Below are positions 59,858 to 64,000 of a DNA stretch of 64,000 nucleotides, in pieces. Each line of letters opens with the position of its first letter. Position 1 is the stretch's first letter. The stretch lies in the NCBI RefSeq assembly GCF_020921035.1, contig NC_063150.1:30303826-30367825 (forward strand). The letters are read 5' to 3'. The notes beneath the pieces were generated by a model. It saw nothing but the letters and a program-made list of their open reading frames with translations. It made no database searches and was not told where the DNA came from. Source of the stretch: Rhodamnia argentea. Lineage: Eukaryota > Streptophyta > Magnoliopsida > Myrtales > Myrtaceae. The position numbers and the translations under genes were made by a program.

Positions 59858-60250
59858 CTAGATCTTCTTCATCAATTCATAAATATGAACATCATTTCCT
59901 GTCTCGGAATAGGTATCCTTAACCGATACCCAAATATCCCGTGTTGTCTGCATAAAAACATTTTGTTTACGAATACCATCAGTCATGTAATTCAAAAGAA
60001 ATGCCTTTACAGAGGCATCTTTAGCCAACCATTTCGAGAGGGCCATTGGATGAGTAGTAGGTCTTGGTTTCTCCCCCGTGAGAAAACCAACACATTCTCC
60101 CGATGCAATACTGATCATCATAGATTGTGACCAAAGTAGGTAATTAAGACCATCAAATTGAACCGAATCGGCGGGGAAGAGAATTTTTTCATATTTACGC
60201 CCAATTTTAGAAGTAAGAGAATCGACCTTATCGCCGGAATTTTCCGACAT
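59858..60250 (-). pseudogene. Gag N-terminal part of the copia polyprotein
   Basis: An open piece of 130 codons starting MSENSGDKVDSL and containing FDGLNYLLWSQSM, the gag-like region at the N-terminus of plant copia polyproteins. It ends in a stop after the MKKI phrase. Downstream gag continues in another frame. Confidence 0.85.
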
Positions 60251-60474
60251 CAGTCCTAAATGACAATAACTCGAGATGAAAGAAAAAAAGATTATGATCT
60301 AATTAGATCATAAAATGTGACCTCTATTTAGGCCGAGGTTATGCCAAACAAATAAAAGAGAGTGATATTAACTAAGAGAGTTGTAGGCTTCAGCAAAGAG
60401 ATGTGATGAAAGACGTGGTGATAATGATGGTACAATAATGGAGAAGGTGGTTTAAGGTGGGAACTAGAAAACTA

Positions 60475-60486
60475 GCTCTGATGCCA
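60475..60486 (-). other. Primer-binding site for initiator Met tRNA
   Basis: TGGCATCAGAGC on the minus strand, immediately after the 5' LTR. It matches the classic TGGTATCAGAGC copia site at 11 of 12 positions. Confidence 0.88.
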
Positions 60487-60606
60487 TGAAGAATTTTATG
60501 CAAAAAGAAAGAAGTTTTTGGAATGGATTGATAATCTTTTTCGTAGAGCATCATCCTGTAGTTATTATATTAATAGAGGAATCGATCATGTACAAATATT
60601 ACAACA
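60487..60606 (-). repeat. 5' LTR of the copia element, internally deleted (120 bp)
   Basis: Plus-strand form runs from TGAAGAATTTTATGC to ATTACAACA. It lacks 127 bases present in the other LTR. By hand alignment the shared parts differ by about eight substitutions and a 3-base indel. Confidence 0.88.
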
Positions 60607-60611
60607 GATAT

Positions 60612-63023
60612 TCTCCGTGGCTGTCCGTCCCGTCCCTCGCTGCGATATTCAACAATCAAACGAAGACGGAAAGGGTCACAAAATAAGGCATTGTACATTC
60701 CAATGCAGTCGCTGAGGTAGTACTGGTCCAGTGGTCACTGATCACTAATTTGTCATTGTTGATCTTAGAAAAGCTAAGGAAGAGCTACAAAAATTTGAAC
60801 AGACGAAAAAGAGGCCATGCTTATCCTCTGGCCACCCCAGTTTCCAATATCAGTACATGGAGCCTTTCCCTGGATCCCCCCATGGATTTGCACTTTCGCT
60901 AAGGTCTAGTCCCTTTCAACAGACATTCTGACAAACTTCCTCTGCCTCCTTTGTGTTGTCTTTGTATCTTCCTTTGGGGAAGCTCTTTCGAGTGTCCCCA
61001 AAAAAATTTCCTCTTTTTTATTTTTTTTATTTTTTTGACAATGGAATGAGATTTTTGAAAGTCCTTGACGAGGGTGGTGGATTTGTTAAAAAGGTTTCCG
61101 TCTTTTCTGACATAATGTGTGGTTGGGGCTCTCTCTCTCTCTCTCTCTCTCTTCCGAAATGCTTTGATTTGCTCTCACCTGTGAATTGGAAAGATGCTCC
61201 TCTGTTTGGTCCCCGTCTGTACAGAGACTGTTCTGCCCTTGCAGCGTCTTTTCACTGCTCTCGTCCTCTCTGGCTGCTGCCTCCCCTCCCCTGCTACAAT
61301 AATTTTGCTTAGATATTTCTTTACCTTTTCTTTTAATTTTTTGCTTCTTCGTTTTCTTCTCCCTTTTACCAGGTTTTCTCCCCCTGTCCGAATCCCTTTC
61401 GAAACCTCCGGTCTGTCAAAAAAAAAAAAAAAATCAGACAATTTTTTTAGAGTAAAATTTTTTATCTATAAATACTTTTACAGTAGAAATATGTTTGATA
61501 ATATAACTTCCGGAGACGCAACTTCAATTTACTACAGAAGTAATTTTGGAGTCACTTAAAGAAGTAAAAAAATTTACTTCATTTCAGAAGTAAAAAAATT
61601 AACTCCTAATTAGAAGCAAAAGTTTTGTCATAAGCACGAGTCAATTGTTGGAATGAGATTTTAAATTTTTTACGCGAAATACTTGGGATCTGTCATAATA
61701 TATGAACAATAGCATGCACAACATATACAAATTTCCCTCAAAACATAATCTTTTTTTAACTCCAAATTCTAGAAACGAAGTTATAAGTAAAAGTTAAAGA
61801 GGCATAAGGCATGGCAAGCTTGGGGCCACTCCTTCCATGGGTACTCTTTGGCTTAAAAACCTTGGATCTAACTCAATACAACCCTCAAAACTCTAACTTG
61901 CTTATTGGTTTCTCCTGGAGCAAATTTCAGAATGAACTAGCAGCTGTCCTTCAAACCAGGGACACCAACCGTGTGATCAAATAGCAGAACAGTTTTCAGA
62001 GCACGTTTTCCATATGTAAACAATAATCGTGCCTCTCCAATCTTGATGAAACTCTACTTTTTCTGCCCTTGTTACTAGATGACGTACATATGGATCCCAA
62101 CTAGCATTATGCGTGGGATCAGCTGGGACAATCGACAGAAGTTATCTCAGCCGACAGCAGGACCAATCCCTCCCTGAGCTCTTCAACGCTTCAGTACACA
62201 AAAAGGAGTAATGGTGGGTGCAGAGGTCCAAAACGATTGGTGGGTGCTGCACACATAGGACTAATTTTGCAGTCAAAGGGACAGCAACAGCTTTCATGAA
62301 CACCAACCCACACAGTTGTTGGGGGTGTGTATACTTTTCTCTGAAGTGTACATTTCACCTCCCTTTTTCCCCTTGGCTGAGATGAATGATATAGGCACTG
62401 GCCTACTCGTGTATGGGGCCATTTGATTCTTTCCCTCTTTTGGGCTTTCCCTGCATTTTACCATGTGACTGGCCTCGGAAGATTTGACTTGCTGATGTCC
62501 CCTTGACTTCCCTGCCAAAAAAGAAAAAAAGGGGGAAAAAGAAATGGTGACATGAGAAACTGATGCAAAATCAGACTCTTAGCACAATCATCTCCAGTGT
62601 GTGCTGAAATCTTCAGTTTACAATAGGTGCAGGTCTCTCTTATCATCACTTGAAAAAAAGTCCAGGACAAGATAATTTGTTATGGTTATGGTCGCATAAT
62701 CTGTCTAAAAGAAGCAATTTTGCTTGAATTTGGCTGCTAATTCTCAAATCTAATACATCACAAGGAAATCCAAATCCATGAAATAGCTTAGCAGAATATA
62801 CCACAAGTTTTTTATTTGCATATTCGTTGGCATTGAATAGTCGTCACCATAGTCCGCGATGGAAAACATGAAGCACTGAATGGAGAAGCTATACGCCCTG
62901 CTTGTACAAGGTAATATCGTAAGACCAATAATTACGACATCTTCAGAAAATGAATACAGTAGCTTCACTCAAAATCGTTGCTGAACACTTCGATAAAGCT
63001 CATGGAAGTTTTTCAAGGTGAAC
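60612..63023. other. Intergenic region without recognised genes
   Basis: Contains a CT run at 61131-61151, T-rich stretches near 61020 and 61320-61350, an A-run near 61420 and short domain-free open frames. The part just below 63024 may be the 3' UTR, or a further exon, of the gene at the right edge. Confidence 0.4.
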
Positions 63024-64000
63024 TCACTTCATCATATGAACGCTATCCTTTATTGACTTGAAACTAGATGTCTGTTCAACAATATCTACTGTCACGTCCT
63101 CAACATGGCCATAGCCTCCAGGAATGCTTGACCTTAAGATAAAAAAATTTCAGTGGTACTTATTTGGAAAGGAACCTAAGGAGTAATTGTAATCCCAGAT
63201 AAAGAGTCCAATTAAACCTTTCCTCCTCGATTCCCTGATGATCATTGTTTGGTTAAAAGACATTAGTCTCCAGGTTTTACTGTATTGTTGAAGTTGGTCC
63301 CGATAAATTACCTAAAACAAGAGAAACAACAATTTTCAGATTGATCAAAATCTCTAGGCCGACATCTAAGCAAGTAATCTCTAGCAGCCCATTAATTGTT
63401 CACTAATCTTCCACAATCTTTCTCTATAATGTCACAGACTACACCATTGTGGCAAAAGTGCTACCTACCACTTTCCTTCCTTATTGGCTTTGGAATGAAT
63501 TACACATTCCATTGATTAATGATCACAATGAGATTGAACTTTGAGAGATTTTCAAGGGATAATGCATCGCAGCCAATCATGCTTACACGAATCTTCTGTG
63601 ACCATAATCGTCTCAAAACATGGTGCTGCAAAAGCCGCAGCTTTTGGAGGGCTGCGATATGAAAAATGCTGCAGATCCACATAAGAATGCTCCTCTTCGC
63701 TGGAAGAGCAAGGCTGTGGGAAATCTGGAGAGGAATAAATACACGATATTCAAGCGCCATGACCTTAAAATGGCAAATTCTGCACATAAAAAATGACCTT
63801 TGTTCGTTGCCTTTTCATGTTTCACAGGCCTTAGCTTGTCATTCTCAATATTTGGGGACCGGGTTCATCTCGGAGTTAACTTCATATAAAGTCCCCGCAT
63901 GAACTCTCTTAGTATGGCCAAAGTGCTAGAAGCACATGAACTAAGGATTATATTCTGTACACCGCCATTATTTCTTCCAAAGATGAAGCAAGCCCAGTCT
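63024..64000 (-). CDS. Partial unrecognised gene at the right edge (three probable exons)
   Basis: Three exons can be joined on the minus strand: 64000-63961 (continues past the window), 63699-63589 and 63132-63024. The splice sites are GT|GTACAG, a strong pyrimidine-rich acceptor ending TTCCAG before 63699, TTC|GTGTAAG, and TTAAG before 63132, and the phases agree at both joins. The read-through contains LASSLEEIMAVEEEHSYVDL, SPPKAAAFAAPCFETIM and SSIPGGYGHVEDVTVDIVEQ, which has the composition of real coding sequence. I do not recognise the family. The last exon may end at a TGA (63026-63024). Alternatively, the strong donor GTGAGTT two bases before that stop may carry it on to a small exon near 62880. 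Confidence is limited because only the C-terminal part is in view. Confidence 0.45.

Larger units (their letters stand above)
55685..60611 (-). mobile_element. Decayed Ty1/copia LTR retrotransposon with target duplication
   Basis: The element reads on the minus strand. LTRs are at 60487-60606 (5') and 55690-55933 (3'). The 5-bp flanks are GATGT (55685-55689) and GATAT (60607-60611), one mismatch. Inside lie, in copia order, gag (60250-59858), a zinc-knuckle part, integrase, reverse transcriptase and RNase H (ending near 55940). Integrase before reverse transcriptase defines the copia order. The polyprotein is interrupted by several stops and frame changes, so the copy is dead. Domains are listed separately. 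Confidence 0.93.

Noticed and set aside
62294..62670. Minus-strand open frames that resemble a small basic peptide
   Set aside because: The frame begins with TTG, no signal peptide or known peptide-hormone motif is visible, and the flanks look non-coding.
1..64000. CRISPR arrays, operons, tRNA or rRNA genes and known microRNA precursors
   Set aside because: The DNA is eukaryotic. I scanned for common plant microRNA sequences and tRNA box motifs and found none I could support.

Overview
The window is nuclear DNA from a flowering plant, most likely a woody eudicot. The evidence is spliced genes with GT-AG introns, plant-only families (AP2/ERF, PLS-class PPR, AHL, VQ, GIF, plant ethylene receptor, class XI myosin), AT-rich intergenic DNA, a decayed Ty1/copia retrotransposon, and many small foldback elements. 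The foldback repeats, with arms made of reiterated 'cagtcctaaac' phrases, remind me of Myrtaceae such as Eucalyptus. That is an impression only, and I assign no species.

Layout, left to right. (1) 95-847 (+): intronless group IX ERF transcription factor. (2) 2288-4375 (+): intronless PLS-type PPR protein. (3) 4983-8088 (-): six-exon gene for a 420-residue protein of a family I cannot name, convergent with the PPR gene. (4) 8.8-14.5 kb: repeat-rich DNA with at least four foldback elements. (5) 15910-16764 (+): AT-hook/PPC (AHL) nuclear protein with a leader rich in microsatellites. (6) 16.8-25.9 kb: gene-poor, with one large foldback element. (7) 25981-28986 (-): subfamily II ethylene receptor of EIN4 type, two coding exons. 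(8) 30.4-34.5 kb: a 1.5-kb long-TIR element and further inverted repeats. (9) 34616-44919 (-): complete class XI myosin, which I resolved into 38 coding exons that join in frame to 1529 residues. (10) 46.3-49.2 kb: a cluster of four foldback or MITE-like elements. (11) 52487-52855 (+): VQ-motif protein. (12) 53980-55241 (-): GIF1/AN3-type transcriptional co-activator, four exons, convergent with the VQ gene. (13) 55690-60606 (-): decayed copia element with unequal LTRs and a near-perfect 5-bp target-site duplication. (14) 63024-64000 (-): three probable exons of an unrecognised gene that runs off the right edge.

The genes do not form one pathway, as expected for a plant chromosome segment. 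Two belong to ethylene biology at opposite ends (receptor and group IX ERF). Three are growth or defence regulators (AHL, GIF, VQ), and the myosin drives organelle and vesicle transport.

The main structural theme is a set of non-autonomous elements with long inverted arms. Several carry 9-bp target duplications (three exact; one matching 8 of 9 bases, one 7 of 9), and the 1.5-kb element carries an 8-11 bp exact one. This fits Mutator-like (MULE) mobilisation, although their arm sequences fall into unrelated families. The most notable gene-level points are the altered N-terminal cysteine motif of the ethylene receptor, a GC-AG intron and a one-codon first exon in the myosin, and a 27-base microexon in the unrecognised gene.
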